Assembly (NCBI GenBank): GCA_012842085.1
Contig: DUTM01000005.1
Span: 62,001-126,000 of the forward strand
Direction: 5' to 3'
DNA: 64,000 nucleotides
From: Mycobacteriales bacterium
GTDB taxonomy: Bacteria; Actinomycetota; Actinomycetes; Mycobacteriales; Mycobacteriaceae
The number at the start of each line of letters is the position of its first letter. Positions within the stretch are counted from its first letter, which is position 1. The notes beneath the pieces were generated by a model. That model searched no databases. It was not told where the DNA came from and saw only the letters and a program-made list of their open reading frames with translations. A program made the translations under genes and the position numbers. Positions 8,584 through 18,156 of the stretch are shown in pieces.

Positions 8584-9391
8584 TGTGTCGTCCTGGGTTG
8601 TAGTCACGGTGTGCGAAGAAGCGCCCTTCCGTCTGTTCCACAACTATGGGTTGACGGAAAGCCTCCGTCATCGTCTCAGAGTTGATGACAGAGTTAATGG
8701 GACCCTGTTTAACAATGCGCCCCTCCCGCAGGATCATGCCGTGGCTAAATCCGCGCGGTATTTCTTCCACATGGTGGGTCACCATAATGATGCCGGGGGC
8801 GTAGGGGTCATGAGCCAGTTGTTCCAGCATGGCCACCAAATCTTCGCGGCCACCCAGGTCCAGGCCAGCGGTCGGTTCATCCAATAAAAGCAGTTCCGGG
8901 TCTGTCATTAAAGCGCGGGCAATTAATACTCGCTTGCGCTCCCCTTCGCTCAAACGCCCGAACTCACGATCTTTGAGGTGGATAACTGAGAAGTCCTCTA
9001 AAAGAGTGTGGGCACGGTCAAAGTCGAGTTGCTCATAGTCTTCTTTCCAGCGCCCGATATTGGCATAACCTGCAGAAAGAACCACATCAATGGCTTTTTC
9101 TCCGCCCGGTATGCGCCGCGCGAGGGAGTTGGACGATACCCCGATTCGGGTTCGTAGTTCCGTGATGTCAGTCTTCCCAAAACGCTCCCCTAGCACCTCC
9201 AATGTGCCGCGCGAAGGATAGTATTCTGCGCACAGCAAGGAGAGTAAGGAGGTTTTTCCAGCACCATTGGGGCCAAAGATGATCCATTGCTGACCACGTT
9301 CAACTGTCCACGAAAGTGGACCTACTAGAGTTGTTTTACCGCGGTACAGCAGTACGTCCTGAGCATCAACAACTTTTTCGCTTGCCGACAT
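8570..9391 (-). CDS. ABC transporter ATP-binding protein (Rv3041c type)
   Basis: About 273 residues forming one complete nucleotide-binding domain: Walker A FGPNGAGKTSLL, Q-loop region RIGVSSNSLARR, signature RLSEGERKRVLIARAL, Walker B PELLLLDEPTAG and the H-switch MVTHHVEE. There are no membrane segments and no permease gene beside it. It may serve a permease encoded elsewhere or have a non-transport role. I chose ATG at 9391 (MSASEKVVDAQD), preceded by GAGGGAAGG; a longer frame to 9454 adds 21 residues without a ribosome site. First gene of the minus-strand block, with the crotonase-like gene overlapping its end. Confidence 0.8.
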   Translation of the reverse strand: MSASEKVVDAQDVLLYRGKTTLVGPLSWTVERGQQWIIFGPNGAGKTSLLSLLCAEYYPSRGTLEVLGERFGKTDITELRTRIGVSSNSLARRIPGGEKAIDVVLSAGYANIGRWKEDYEQLDFDRAHTLLEDFSVIHLKDREFGRLSEGERKRVLIARALMTDPELLLLDEPTAGLDLGGREDLVAMLEQLAHDPYAPGIIMVTHHVEEIPRGFSHGMILREGRIVKQGPINSVINSETMTEAFRQPIVVEQTEGRFFAHRDYNPGRHIVEY

Positions 9392-9532
9392 ACCTTCCCT
9401 CACAGAATTCACTGAGCTTGATGCTACCAGTACCGCTGGGGTGGTTGAACACACAAAAACTCAACCTTTTCTATGTCGCTTTATCTGGCAATATTTTCCA
9501 TACCAGGGGTAGCAAAAATCGTCCTCAAATTA

Positions 9533-9546
9533 TGTGTATTTACACA
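9533..9546. promoter_or_regulatory. Inverted repeat, possible operator
   Basis: TGTGTA-TT-TACACA is a perfect 6+2+6 palindrome in the divergent gap between the ABC gene and the second ceramidase gene. The half-site resembles TGTG-type sites of the CRP/FNR superfamily, but its 14-base length is shorter than the usual 16-base CRP/GlxR site, so the regulator is not assigned. Confidence 0.3.
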
Positions 9547-9590
9547 AATTTTCTTAGTTTAGCTTTTATCAAAAGCGGTCTTTACCCTGT

Positions 9591-9667
9591 AAAACTGCCT
9601 GTTGTAGCGCTTTAAGAGTTTTAAACTCATATTCTTTATGAATTCTGTTCCAGGCAGTTTTTCTTTT
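9591..9667 (+). ncRNA. Candidate folded RNA element or terminator upstream of ceramidase 2
   Basis: Two 11-base arms, AAAACTGCCTG and CAGGCAGTTTT, pair perfectly and enclose 49 bases that contain two further hairpins (9616-9628 with a 6-base stem, and CATA/TATG at 9628-9640). The 3' arm runs into TTCTTTT. The shape could be a structured leader, the 3' end of a small RNA, or a terminator with a large branched loop. Only the sequence symmetry supports it. Confidence 0.3.
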
Positions 9668-9819
9668 GGCCCGTAAACAGCGAATTAATAACGATTAGTG
9701 CATTAAATTAGAGCTATAGCCAATAAGGATAAAACACTGTCTGCCAGGTTTCATCCCCTTTTTCTCTCCAGCGTGTAAGCCGAGAGAGGCGGCTCAATTA
9801 ATAATGGAAGGATCCTCTG

Positions 9820-11916
9820 TTGAAACTCTCACGTCGTTCACTACTTAAGGCGACTGCCGTTGGTGGTGCCGCTGTCACTTTAGGCAGCGGAGCAGGTTCC
9901 GGCGCAGTCACCTCAGCTAAAGCCAATGCCGCTCCTATCGTCCCCCACAAAAAGGGTGAGTGGCTCGTCGGTCTCGGCATGGCCGACATCACGGGCGCTT
10001 GTGCCGGCCAGGGCATGATGGGCTTTTCCCAGACTGAACAGGTTGCGCACGGCATTCGCCAACGTTACCTAGCTCGTGCAGTCATCATTGTTGATAAAAA
10101 GACCAACACCCCGCTCGTCCACGTCACGGTAGATACTTGTGCCGTCTTCCAGAACATCGTTGATGCTGTTATGGAACGTGTTCGCAAGATGTACGGCAAC
10201 CGCTACCCAATGGACCGGGTCATGATCACCGCCACCCACAACCACAACTCGTGTGGTGGCACTTCGCGGGATGTTGCCTACTACCTTGCTGCCTCCGGCC
10301 ATATGGAGAACAGCGCCAAGGAAGAGGTTGACGGCATTGTGGAGGCCATCAAGCGCGCCCACGAAAATATCAAGCCGGGCGAACTCTTGCTGGGTCGTTC
10401 AATGCTCTACAACGCTTCTGCCAACCGTTCCAAGCGCGCCTTCGACCTGAACCCCGAATCGGATAAGAAGGAGATGCCGAACGGCATCGACCCCCGAGTC
10501 TGGGTCCTGCGTATCAAACAGGGCGGCAAGGATCGGGGTCTGATCTGCTGGTTCGCCACCCACGGCACCAGCTTGACGGACCGCAACATGTTCCTTTCCC
10601 CCGACAACAAGGGTTTGGCGGCGTACATTTTCGAACACGACGAAATGGGCGTTGATTACCTCACCGACAAGACCCCGTTTGTGGCTGCCTTCGCCCAAAC
10701 GAACGCCGGTGACATCACCCCGAACTTGTGGTTGAAGAAACTCGAGCCGAGCGGCCCGACTGCTGACAACGTTCTCAATAACGCCATTATTGCGAAACGT
10801 CAGTACGACGCTGCCCATAAGGCTTGGGAAAGCGCGAAGCCCCTGACAGGTGCCGGTATTCAAGGCGTCTATCGCTTCCAGAGCATGGACCGCTATGTTG
10901 TCCGTCCCGAGTTCACCCAGGATGGTAAAGAATGGAAGACCGTCCGCACAGTAATGGGTGGCGCGGGTGCCGCATCCTCAGAGGAAGACAACTACACCTC
11001 CGTAGTGAAGCCCTTCATCCACGAGGGTGATAAAGGACCGCTGCGCGGCTTCTGGGATTGGAACCGTGAAAATGGTGTCGTTGACTTCGACTGGAACTAC
11101 CAGTCTCCGAAGTTCAACCTGCTGCCCCTCGGATACCTCCCAGTTAAGGGCTGGATCCCGCAGGAGATGCCACTTTCTATTGTTCGCCTGGGTGACCTTG
11201 TCATTGTGAACGGACCACTGGAATACACTGCAGTGGCTGGTCTCCGTTGCCGTCGTATAGTGTCCAAGAAGCTGGGCGTTCCCATGGAGAACGTCATTAT
11301 GCAGGGGTACACCAACTCCTACATTCAGTACTGCACCACGCCGGAAGAATACGACGACCAGCAGTACGAAGGTGGCGAGACCCAGTTCGGCCGTGAGACT
11401 CTTGGTGCCCACCTCCAGATCTACAGCGAGATTTGCGATGTGATGCTGGGTAAGGCCAAGCGCGCCAAGGATGACACTGACCGCGCTTACCTCCACAACA
11501 CCTGGATCCCGGCATGGCTGCCGAAGGTTCCGGCAGACACCCTGCCGAAGGGCAAGAAGTACGGTGATGTGCTCGCTGCTCCTCCGGCAAGTGTCAAGCG
11601 CGGCACCACCTTGACGGTATCGTTCGTCGGTGCTCACCCGAACAACAAGCTCTACCGTGGCGGCACTTATCACGAGGTGCAGAAGATGTCCGGTGGACGC
11701 TGGGTTCGCGTAGCGGACGACTTCCACTACGACACCATCTATGACTGGGAGCGTCCGGAGAAGTCCAAGACCGAATCGATCATCAAGGTTCACTGGAATA
11801 TCCCGAAGAACCAGGCCACAGGCAGTTACCGCATCGTCATCAAGGGCGACGCCAAGGCTGACAACGGCAAACTGACCCACTTCAAGGGCGCTACTAAGGC
11901 CTTCAAGGTGGTCTAA
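9820..11916 (+). CDS. Neutral/alkaline ceramidase family hydrolase, Tat-exported (copy 2)
   Basis: A 698-residue paralogue of the product of 2718-4838, similar along its whole length. The signal MKLSRRSLLKATAVGGAA is twin-arginine and is followed by a Gly/Ser/Ala-rich cleavage region. Zinc-site elements are ATHNHNSCGGT, CWFATHGTSL with PDNKGLAAY, GPLEYTAVAG and GYTNSYIQY. The catalytic loop is again QTNAGDITPN, with Thr300 in the nucleophile position. The C-terminal Ig-like domain begins KRGTTLTVSFVGAHPNN. Translation starts at TTG 9820, 8 bases after GGAAGG. Codon choice looks more uniform and C-ending than in copy 1, which may mean higher expression. A strong hairpin follows the gene. Ceramide as substrate is a family inference. 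Confidence 0.85.
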   Translation: MKLSRRSLLKATAVGGAAVTLGSGAGSGAVTSAKANAAPIVPHKKGEWLVGLGMADITGACAGQGMMGFSQTEQVAHGIRQRYLARAVIIVDKKTNTPLVHVTVDTCAVFQNIVDAVMERVRKMYGNRYPMDRVMITATHNHNSCGGTSRDVAYYLAASGHMENSAKEEVDGIVEAIKRAHENIKPGELLLGRSMLYNASANRSKRAFDLNPESDKKEMPNGIDPRVWVLRIKQGGKDRGLICWFATHGTSLTDRNMFLSPDNKGLAAYIFEHDEMGVDYLTDKTPFVAAFAQTNAGDITPNLWLKKLEPSGPTADNVLNNAIIAKRQYDAAHKAWESAKPLTGAGIQGVYRFQSMDRYVVRPEFTQDGKEWKTVRTVMGGAGAASSEEDNYTSVVKPFIHEGDKGPLRGFWDWNRENGVVDFDWNYQSPKFNLLPLGYLPVKGWIPQEMPLSIVRLGDLVIVNGPLEYTAVAGLRCRRIVSKKLGVPMENVIMQGYTNSYIQYCTTPEEYDDQQYEGGETQFGRETLGAHLQIYSEICDVMLGKAKRAKDDTDRAYLHNTWIPAWLPKVPADTLPKGKKYGDVLAAPPASVKRGTTLTVSFVGAHPNNKLYRGGTYHEVQKMSGGRWVRVADDFHYDTIYDWERPEKSKTESIIKVHWNIPKNQATGSYRIVIKGDAKADNGKLTHFKGATKAFKVV

Positions 11917-11966
11917 GGATTAACTCCGTAGTGTCGACAAGTGTCGAATAATTGAATAAAGCACAA

Positions 11967-12017
11967 CTGGGTGGGACGAGTGTTTAAACACACGCGTCCC
12001 ACCCAGCATTTATATGG
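11967..12017 (+). terminator. Strong hairpin terminator after ceramidase 2
   Basis: A perfect 12-base stem, CTGGGTGGGACG (11967-11978) with CGTCCCACCCAG (11995-12006), encloses a 16-base loop that itself contains the palindrome GTGTTTAAACAC. A T-rich stretch follows 8 bases later. It separates the ceramidase gene from glgE. Confidence 0.7.
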
Positions 12018-12118
12018 TTTTTCGTGATCTACACCGCGCCCTTAAGCTCCCAATATCTACTAAGCTGATACCAAAGCATTACCGTGCGCAATGCCGACAA
12101 ATAAGTAGAGGAGTCACG

Positions 12119-14134
12119 GTGGTAGGACGGTTCGGAATTACCGATGTACAACCTGTTGTCGACTGCGGAAGTTCACCAGCGAAGGGGACGGTAGGTGAGG
12201 TCCTTCCCGTCAGTGCGACAGTATGGAGAGAAGGCCACGACGCCCTTTCTGCGACCCTCTGGGTGAAAGGACCCGAACAGCAACGCGGCACCCGCATAAC
12301 AATGGTTCCTGGGAAAGAAGACGACACTTTCCACAGCTGTTTCTGTCCAGATGCGGAAGGCATGTGGACTTTCCGCGTTGATGCCTGGTCCGACCCGCGT
12401 GCCACCTGGATGCACGACGTCACCGCAAAAGTTGATGCCGGACAATCTGCTGCTGATCTCGCTAATGACCTAGAGATCGGGGCTCGGATTTTAGATAAAG
12501 GGGCCAAAAAGCAGCGCAAGAAAAAATACCGGGAAGCGCTCACGGCTGCCGCACAACAATTGCGGGATGAGAGTCTCGAACTTTCCGATCGTCTCGGACT
12601 TGCGATGTCCGAGAAAATTTCGAACATCTTGGCAAAAACTCCGGTTCGTGAACTTGTGACCCGTGGTAAACGCTACCGCGTATGGGTGGATCGCCAGCGT
12701 GCTATGTACAGCGCCTGGTATGAGCTATTCCCGCGTTCTACGGGTGGACGCGACGAGAACGGCATGCCTATTCACGGCACTTTCGCAACCACGGAGAAGG
12801 AACTCCCCCGTATCGCCAAAATGGGCTTCAATGTTGTGTACTTCCCGCCCATTCACCCCATTGGTGAAGTGAACCGCAAGGGACGCAACAACACTCTCAC
12901 AGCTGCCGCCTCCGATGTGGGATCACCGTGGGCTATTGGCTCCCGCCATGGCGGACATGATGCCATCCATCCAGAGCTCGGCACTCTGAAAGATTTTCGG
13001 AAATTGCTGCGCACAGCCAAGAAATTGGGCTTAGAAATCGCTCTGGATTTAGCCCTCCAATGCGCTCCGGACCATCCTTGGGCACAGGAGCATCCGGAGT
13101 GGTTTGATGTTCTTCCCGATGGAACAATTCGGTACGCGGAGAACCCACCCAAGAAGTATCAAGATATTTATCCCCTCAATTTCGATAAGGACTACCACGG
13201 CCTCACTGATGAGGTGGAGCGCGTGGTGCGTTTCTGGATGAAACAGGGTGTGCGGATCTTCCGTGTGGATAATCCCCACACCAAACCACCCATGTTCTGG
13301 GAAGAGCTCATTTCGCGTATTAAACTTACTGATCCTGACGTACTTTTTCTGTCCGAAGCTTTTACTCGACCCGCCCGCATGTTTGGGCTTGCACAACTTG
13401 GATTCTCCCAGTCCTACACCTACTTCACGTGGAAAACCGCGAAGTGGGAACTGGAGCAGTTCGCTGCCCATACTGTGGAGCACCTTGACCAGGCTCGCCC
13501 CAACCTCTTCACTAATACTCCCGATATTTTGCATGCCAGTCTGCAAAGTGGCGGACCCGGCATGTTTGCTATCCGAGCTACGCTGGCAGCAACCATGTTC
13601 GCAAGCTGGGGTGTCTACTCTGGGCTTGAACTCTACGAGCACATTGCCCTAAAGCCCGGCAGTGAAGAGTACCTCCATTCGGAGAAATACGAACTGCGGC
13701 CACGCGATTTTGAAGCGGCTTTGGAAGCGGGAGAAAGCTTGGAGCCGTGGCTTACTACCCTCAACGAGATCCGTGAAAAGCATCCGGCTTTGCAGCAAAA
13801 CCGGCAACTGCATTTCCACCATTGCGACAATGACGCGATCATCGCTTACTCGAAATTCGATCCAGTAACCGGGGACCATGTGCTGGTCATTGTGAATCTG
13901 AATTCGTTTGAAGCCCAGGAAACTACCATCCGACTTGATATGCCAGCGCTCGGAATGGACTGGTTCGACCGTTTTGCGGTTTACGATGAAGTAAGCAAGC
14001 AAACCTTTAATTGGGGTTCCGACAACTACGTAAAACTGGAGCCCTGGGACAATGTGGCTCATATTCTCGTTCTCCCGGATATTCCAGAAGAGCGGCGCGC
14101 GGACCTATGTTTCCGCGAAACCAATACCGACTAG
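12119..14134 (+). CDS. glgE: Alpha-1,4-glucan:maltose-1-phosphate maltosyltransferase
   Basis: A 671-residue GH13_3 enzyme that transfers maltose from maltose-1-phosphate to alpha-1,4-glucan in the cytoplasm. The N-terminal domain ([19 protein letters not shown]) and helical insert (residues 100-180) are typical. Catalytic elements are intact: [17 protein letters not shown] with the nucleophile Asp, and [11 protein letters not shown] with the acid/base Glu. I chose GTG at 12119 because AGAGGAG lies 5 bases upstream and homologues begin at this point. The frame is open back to 12014, but that part overlaps the upstream terminator and is not conserved. The length fits the family (670-700). glgB follows 8 bases later, so the two are co-transcribed. 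Confidence 0.95.
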   Translation: MVGRFGITDVQPVVDCGSSPAKGTVGEVLPVSATVWREGHDALSATLWVKGPEQQRGTRITMVPGKEDDTFHSCFCPDAEGMWTFRVDAWSDPRATWMHDVTAKVDAGQSAADLANDLEIGARILDKGAKKQRKKKYREALTAAAQQLRDESLELSDRLGLAMSEKISNILAKTPVRELVTRGKRYRVWVDRQRAMYSAWYELFPRSTGGRDENGMPIHGTFATTEKELPRIAKMGFNVVYFPPIHPIGEVNRKGRNNTLTAAASDVGSPWAIGSRHGGHDAIHPELGTLKDFRKLLRTAKKLGLEIALDLALQCAPDHPWAQEHPEWFDVLPDGTIRYAENPPKKYQDIYPLNFDKDYHGLTDEVERVVRFWMKQGVRIFRVDNPHTKPPMFWEELISRIKLTDPDVLFLSEAFTRPARMFGLAQLGFSQSYTYFTWKTAKWELEQFAAHTVEHLDQARPNLFTNTPDILHASLQSGGPGMFAIRATLAATMFASWGVYSGLELYEHIALKPGSEEYLHSEKYELRPRDFEAALEAGESLEPWLTTLNEIREKHPALQQNRQLHFHHCDNDAIIAYSKFDPVTGDHVLVIVNLNSFEAQETTIRLDMPALGMDWFDRFAVYDEVSKQTFNWGSDNYVKLEPWDNVAHILVLPDIPEERRADLCFRETNTD

Positions 14135-14142
14135 AAAGTTGA

Positions 14143-16350
14143 ATGACGATGGCTAAGAAGTACGATCCGATGATTTCGGAGATTGACCGCGCCACCTTAG
14201 ACGCGGGCGCACACAGCAATCCTCATGCTTTCTACGGTGCACATGAAGAGGAAGCTGCCGGCGGCACGGTCTTCCGTACCCGCCAACCAGCTGCTGACCA
14301 AGTTTCCGTGCGAATCGGGGGTGAAGACTACCCCCTCGAGCATCGCGGATCTGAAATCTGGGTTGGCATCGTCAAGATGACAAACATTGCCGACTACCGC
14401 TACGTCATCCACTACCCCGATGGCTCGGAGCGGGTGACGGGTGACCCTTACCGCTTCATGCCGACCATTGGGGAGCTAGACGAGCACCTTATCCGTGAAG
14501 GCCGCCACGAAGAACTGTGGACGGTCTTAGGTGCGCATCCTCGGAAGTACGATCTCCCAGACGGGGAAGTCTCCGGAGTGAGCTTCGCGGTGTGGGCTCC
14601 CAATGCTCGTGGCGTGGCTGTGTGCGGTGATTTCAACGGCTGGAACACCCAACAGTACCCGCTGCGTACACTTGGATCCTCCGGTGTGTGGGAGATCTTT
14701 ATTCCGGATGTTCCTATTGGTGCGCTCTACAAGTTTGCTGTACACGGCGCAGATGGTGTCATCCGGGAAAAGTTTGACCCCTTTGCTTTCGAGACCGAAG
14801 TTCCCCCCGCCACCGCCTCCAAGGTGACGGTGTCCGATTACGAGTGGGGCGATGGCGAATGGCTCGAAAAACGAGCTGAAAAACAGCCCCTCATCGAACC
14901 GATGAGCGTCTACGAAGTACACCTGGGTTCGTGGAAGCCGGGTAAGAATTACCGTGAACTCGCAGACGAGCTGATCGGATATCTGGACTACACCGGTTTC
15001 ACCCACGTCGAATTTATGCCAGTGGCAGAGCACCCCTTTGGGGGATCCTGGGGTTACCAGGTTTCCGCCTACTACGCGCCCTCAGCCCGCTTCGGAACCC
15101 CCGACGATTTCCGGTACCTAGTGGATCGCCTCCACCAGGCCGGCTACGGAATTATTGTGGACTGGGTGCCCGCCCACTTCCCGAAGGACAGCTGGGCGCT
15201 CTCCCGCTTCGACGGCACCCCGCTTTATGAGCATCCTGATCCCCGCCGCGGCGAACAACCCGACTGGGGCACCTACGTCTTCAACTTTGGCCGCCGCGAA
15301 GTCCGCAACTTCCTGGTCGCCAACGCCCTCTACTGGCTGAAAGAGTTCCACATTGACGGGCTCCGCGTGGATGCCGTCGCCTCCATGCTCTACCTGGATT
15401 ACTCCCGCGAGGATGGCGAATGGTCACCGAACGAATATGGTGGCCGCGAAAACCTGGAAGCAGTGCAATTCCTTCAGGAAATGAATGCCACTGTGCACAA
15501 GCACTTCCCCGGCATTATTACGGCTGCGGAGGAATCAACATCCTGGCAGGGCGTCACCCGCGGAACCGAATCCGGTGGCCTGGGATTCAACTTCAAATGG
15601 AATATGGGGTGGATGAACGACACTCTCCGCTACTTTGGACGGGACCAACTCTTCCGCCACTACCACCACCAGGACATTACGTTCTCCCTCATGTATGCCT
15701 GGAGTGAGAACTTTATTCTGCCCATCAGCCACGACGAGGTTGTGCACGGCAAAGGCTCCCTGTGGGAGAGAATGCCGGGGGATGCCTGGACCAAGGCTGC
15801 TGGCGTACGTTCCTTCCTGGCCTACATGTGGGCTCATCCAGGTAAGAATCTGCTCTTCATGGGACAAGAATTCGCCCAGTGCCGAGAGTGGTCAGATGAG
15901 CGCGGCTTGCATTGGGGAGACTTGGACGGCTGGCAGAGCGAATTCCATCGCGGAATCCTCTCCTGCACCCGCGACCTCAACCTGGCCTACCGCGAGCATC
16001 GGGCACTGTGGTCCCAAGACCACCATTCCGGCGGGTTCAACTGGATCGACGCGAACGACTCCAACAACAACATTCTTAGCTTCCTGCGCTGGGGCGACGA
16101 CGGCTCATGCGTAGCCTGCCTCTTCAACTTCTCGGGTCTGCAGCACGACAGCTACCGAGTGGGTCTGCCTAAAGCGGGAAGATGGAAAGAGATCGTCAAC
16201 ACCGACTCCACGTTCTACTACGGTAGTGGAGCAGGCAACCTGGGTGGCGTCACCACCGAAGAAATTAGTTGGCACGACCGCCCCTATTCGGCAGAAGTTG
16301 TTATTCCTGCGAATAGTGCGATCTGGCTCAAATACGAGGGCGAAGACTAA
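14143..16350 (+). CDS. glgB: 1,4-alpha-glucan branching enzyme, GH13_9
   Basis: A 735-residue cytoplasmic enzyme that makes alpha-1,6 branches in the glucan extended by GlgE. Two N-terminal CBM48-like modules (residues 20-110 and 130-230, with [18 protein letters not shown]) precede the GH13 barrel. Barrel motifs are [27 protein letters not shown] with the nucleophile Asp, TAAEEST with the acid/base Glu, and [14 protein letters not shown]. The length is normal. Translation could begin at 14143 or at the ATG 6 bases on. It forms an operon with glgE as in M. tuberculosis Rv1326c-Rv1327c, though here the pair lies near the GH57/GT4 genes. Confidence 0.95.
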   Translation: MTMAKKYDPMISEIDRATLDAGAHSNPHAFYGAHEEEAAGGTVFRTRQPAADQVSVRIGGEDYPLEHRGSEIWVGIVKMTNIADYRYVIHYPDGSERVTGDPYRFMPTIGELDEHLIREGRHEELWTVLGAHPRKYDLPDGEVSGVSFAVWAPNARGVAVCGDFNGWNTQQYPLRTLGSSGVWEIFIPDVPIGALYKFAVHGADGVIREKFDPFAFETEVPPATASKVTVSDYEWGDGEWLEKRAEKQPLIEPMSVYEVHLGSWKPGKNYRELADELIGYLDYTGFTHVEFMPVAEHPFGGSWGYQVSAYYAPSARFGTPDDFRYLVDRLHQAGYGIIVDWVPAHFPKDSWALSRFDGTPLYEHPDPRRGEQPDWGTYVFNFGRREVRNFLVANALYWLKEFHIDGLRVDAVASMLYLDYSREDGEWSPNEYGGRENLEAVQFLQEMNATVHKHFPGIITAAEESTSWQGVTRGTESGGLGFNFKWNMGWMNDTLRYFGRDQLFRHYHHQDITFSLMYAWSENFILPISHDEVVHGKGSLWERMPGDAWTKAAGVRSFLAYMWAHPGKNLLFMGQEFAQCREWSDERGLHWGDLDGWQSEFHRGILSCTRDLNLAYREHRALWSQDHHSGGFNWIDANDSNNNILSFLRWGDDGSCVACLFNFSGLQHDSYRVGLPKAGRWKEIVNTDSTFYYGSGAGNLGGVTTEEISWHDRPYSAEVVIPANSAIWLKYEGED

Positions 16351-16355
16351 CCAGC

Positions 16356-16375
16356 CCGGAGCTGAACCAGCTCGG
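16356..16375. terminator. Small hairpin between convergent glgB and ybbN genes
   Basis: GAGCTG-AAC-CAGCTC is a perfect 6-base stem, extended by CC/GG across one bulge, in the 30-base gap between converging stops. There is no clear T-tract on either strand, so termination efficiency is doubtful. Confidence 0.3.
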
Positions 16376-16380
16376 ATGAT

Positions 16381-17379
16381 CTAGTAAAGCAAGCTCGCTA
16401 GTTTGGTGCGCGCTGCAATAACCAATGGGTCGCTGGAGTCTGCCACTTTCAACAATTTCACGAGGTGCTCACGTGCGGCGTTCTTATCGTCCCCCGTGGT
16501 ACGAGCAACGGTATTGAGCAAACGCGTATAGGCAGCCTCTGCACCCACCGTGGTCATCTCTAGATCGGCGGCATCGCACTGTGCGGCAACATCATCCGGA
16601 TTCTCATCCGCTTTAATGATGGTGTCCTCGGAGGCATTCTCCGACTTCTCCAACACCTCATACATGTTGAGGGCACTCTCGGCGAGGTGATCCTTGGGGT
16701 TATTGACAAGGTGCTCGCGCAGCAGTTTCTGGGCTGCCGCATAGTCACCCTGCTGCGCCAATTCTTCGGCCTCATCCACCACAGTGGGAGCCGGAGCGGG
16801 TGGTTCTTCATTCCCGCCAGCCAGCCGCTGAATGTGCTTCCGAATCTGGATAGGAAGTTCTTCCAACTTGCCGTCAACAGCTTTCAATAGTGCCTCTATC
16901 CAGGCACGCAACTGTGGCTCTGGGACGGCTCCACTGAACATATCGATTGGTTTACCGGCAGCTAACGCAATCACGGTAGGAATCGACTTCACTTGGAAAG
17001 CGCTAGCAAGTTCTGGCTCTTCTTCAGTATTGAGTGGTGCCAACAAGAACTTTCCGCCGTACTCTTTAGCGAGCTTTTCCAGCACCGGACCCAATTGTTT
17101 GCACGGCTGGCACCAGTCTGCCCACAGGTCCAAGACAACGGGCACGTAGCGGGAGTATTCCATAATGTCAGCCAGATTCTCGTGGGTGACATCCATGATG
17201 GAAGGCAAAGGCGCATCAACACCTTGAGGGACACCGGCACTTCCGTCTGCGGGGCGTTCTTTTGCCACGTAAGGGGTGGCGGCACTGTCCGCTGGCCTGT
17301 GACTAGCAGCTCGTTGCTTCTCGTCTGCTAACCGAGCTTGGGCTGCATTTTTGAGGTCACTAAGATCAATTCCGTCCAC
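16381..17379 (-). CDS. Thioredoxin-like co-chaperone, YbbN/CnoX type (Rv1324 homologue)
   Basis: A 332-residue protein. A thioredoxin fold spans residues 60-170 with the motif WADWCQPCKQLGP, so both active-site Cys residues are present, and the cis-Pro loop KSIPTVIAL. The C-terminal 150 residues form TPR-like helices (AQQGDYAAAQKLLREHL, LAESALNMYEVLE). The first 55 residues are charged, low in hydrophobicity and lack a signal, so it is cytoplasmic. Family members protect proteins under oxidative or chlorine stress and hand them to chaperones; that role is inferred. It lies 34 bases downstream of nucS on the same strand and converges with glgB. Confidence 0.85.
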   Translation of the reverse strand: MDGIDLSDLKNAAQARLADEKQRAASHRPADSAATPYVAKERPADGSAGVPQGVDAPLPSIMDVTHENLADIMEYSRYVPVVLDLWADWCQPCKQLGPVLEKLAKEYGGKFLLAPLNTEEEPELASAFQVKSIPTVIALAAGKPIDMFSGAVPEPQLRAWIEALLKAVDGKLEELPIQIRKHIQRLAGGNEEPPAPAPTVVDEAEELAQQGDYAAAQKLLREHLVNNPKDHLAESALNMYEVLEKSENASEDTIIKADENPDDVAAQCDAADLEMTTVGAEAAYTRLLNTVARTTGDDKNAAREHLVKLLKVADSSDPLVIAARTKLASLLY

Positions 17380-17413
17380 GCTAACTCCTTTGCCTAACTA
17401 CTGTCTAACCTAA

Positions 17414-18118
17414 CTACTGTTGCGCACTAAAAAGGCGCAGCTCGTCACTCTCAATACCGCGAAGCGCATCGTAATCGAGTACGACACAATCAATATTTCG
17501 GTCTTCTGCCAGTGTACGCGCTTGTGGCTTAATCGTCTGCGCAGCAAAAATTCCACGGACGGGCGCCAAAAGAGGGTCACGGTTCAGCATCTCCAGATAG
17601 CGCGTCAACTGCTCCACCCCATCGATGCCGCCTACACGCTTAATCTCAACTGCCACTGTGGTGCCGTCAGCGTCCTTGCAGAGAATATCGACCGGCCCTA
17701 ATGCAGTCGGATACTCGCGACGAATAAGGGTGTACCCCTCCCCCAGCTCCGTAATATGCTCCGCTAAAAGCTCCTGCAGGTGCTCTTCCACCCCGTCTTT
17801 TTCCAGACCCGGATCTTCCCCCAGCTCAATCTCCTCATCGAGGAGCACTTCCCCAATAATTATGCGCAGCTGGTCTTTATTTTTGTTCTCCACCACCCAC
17901 AGCTGCTCGCCGGTAGGCTCGTCATCCTCATCCAGAATTGGTTGTTCCGTCATCCAGCAAGGTGCCGTCATCCAATTGAGCGGTTTATATGCCCGGTCAT
18001 CTGCGTGCACGCTAATAGAACCATCCGCCTTCATAATGATGAGTCGCCGCGCCATCGGTAGATGAGCGGTGAGGCGTCCGGCATAATCAACCTGACATTC
18101 TGCAACAAGTAATCGCAC
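17414..18118 (-). CDS. nucS: Mismatch-specific endonuclease NucS/EndoMS
   Basis: A 234-residue protein of normal length. The N-terminal half ([20 protein letters not shown]) forms the dimerisation and DNA-binding barrel. The C-terminal half is a RecB-like nuclease: [17 protein letters not shown], then [20 protein letters not shown], which supplies the catalytic Asp and E-X-K residues. The end, [10 protein letters not shown], has the LRLF-type beta-clamp binding motif known in actinobacterial NucS. It performs mismatch correction in actinobacteria that lack MutS/MutL. GTG at 18118 is preceded by AGAGGA. It is divergent from the NUDIX gene with 38 bases between the starts. Confidence 0.93.
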   Translation of the reverse strand: MRLLVAECQVDYAGRLTAHLPMARRLIIMKADGSISVHADDRAYKPLNWMTAPCWMTEQPILDEDDEPTGEQLWVVENKNKDQLRIIIGEVLLDEEIELGEDPGLEKDGVEEHLQELLAEHITELGEGYTLIRREYPTALGPVDILCKDADGTTVAVEIKRVGGIDGVEQLTRYLEMLNRDPLLAPVRGIFAAQTIKPQARTLAEDRNIDCVVLDYDALRGIESDELRLFSAQQ

Positions 18119-18156
18119 TCCTCTAACCTTAAGGGAACCAATGAAAGAATGTCAGT

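Larger units (their letters stand above)
9392..9819. other. A/T-rich intergenic region with nested inverted repeats
   Basis: This 428-base gap lies between two divergent genes and should hold promoters for both. No convincing protein-coding frame was seen. It contains TGTGTA-TT-TACACA (9533-9546), an 11-base inverted repeat AAAACTGCCTG/CAGGCAGTTTT (9591-9601 and 9651-9661) enclosing GAGTTT-T-AAACTC (9616-9628) and CATA/TATG (9628-9640), and a T-rich stretch after 9661. The second ceramidase gene has GGAAGG (9806-9811) ahead of a TTG start. Confidence 0.6.

Noticed and set aside
2718-11916. Ceramidase pair as part of a mobile element
   Set aside because: No transposase, integrase, flanking repeats or tRNA attachment site was seen around the two genes.
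12014-12118. A 35-codon upstream extension of glgE beginning at ATG 12014
   Set aside because: It runs from just after the terminator stem, is not conserved in GlgE, and the GTG at 12119 has a well-placed AGAGGAG.
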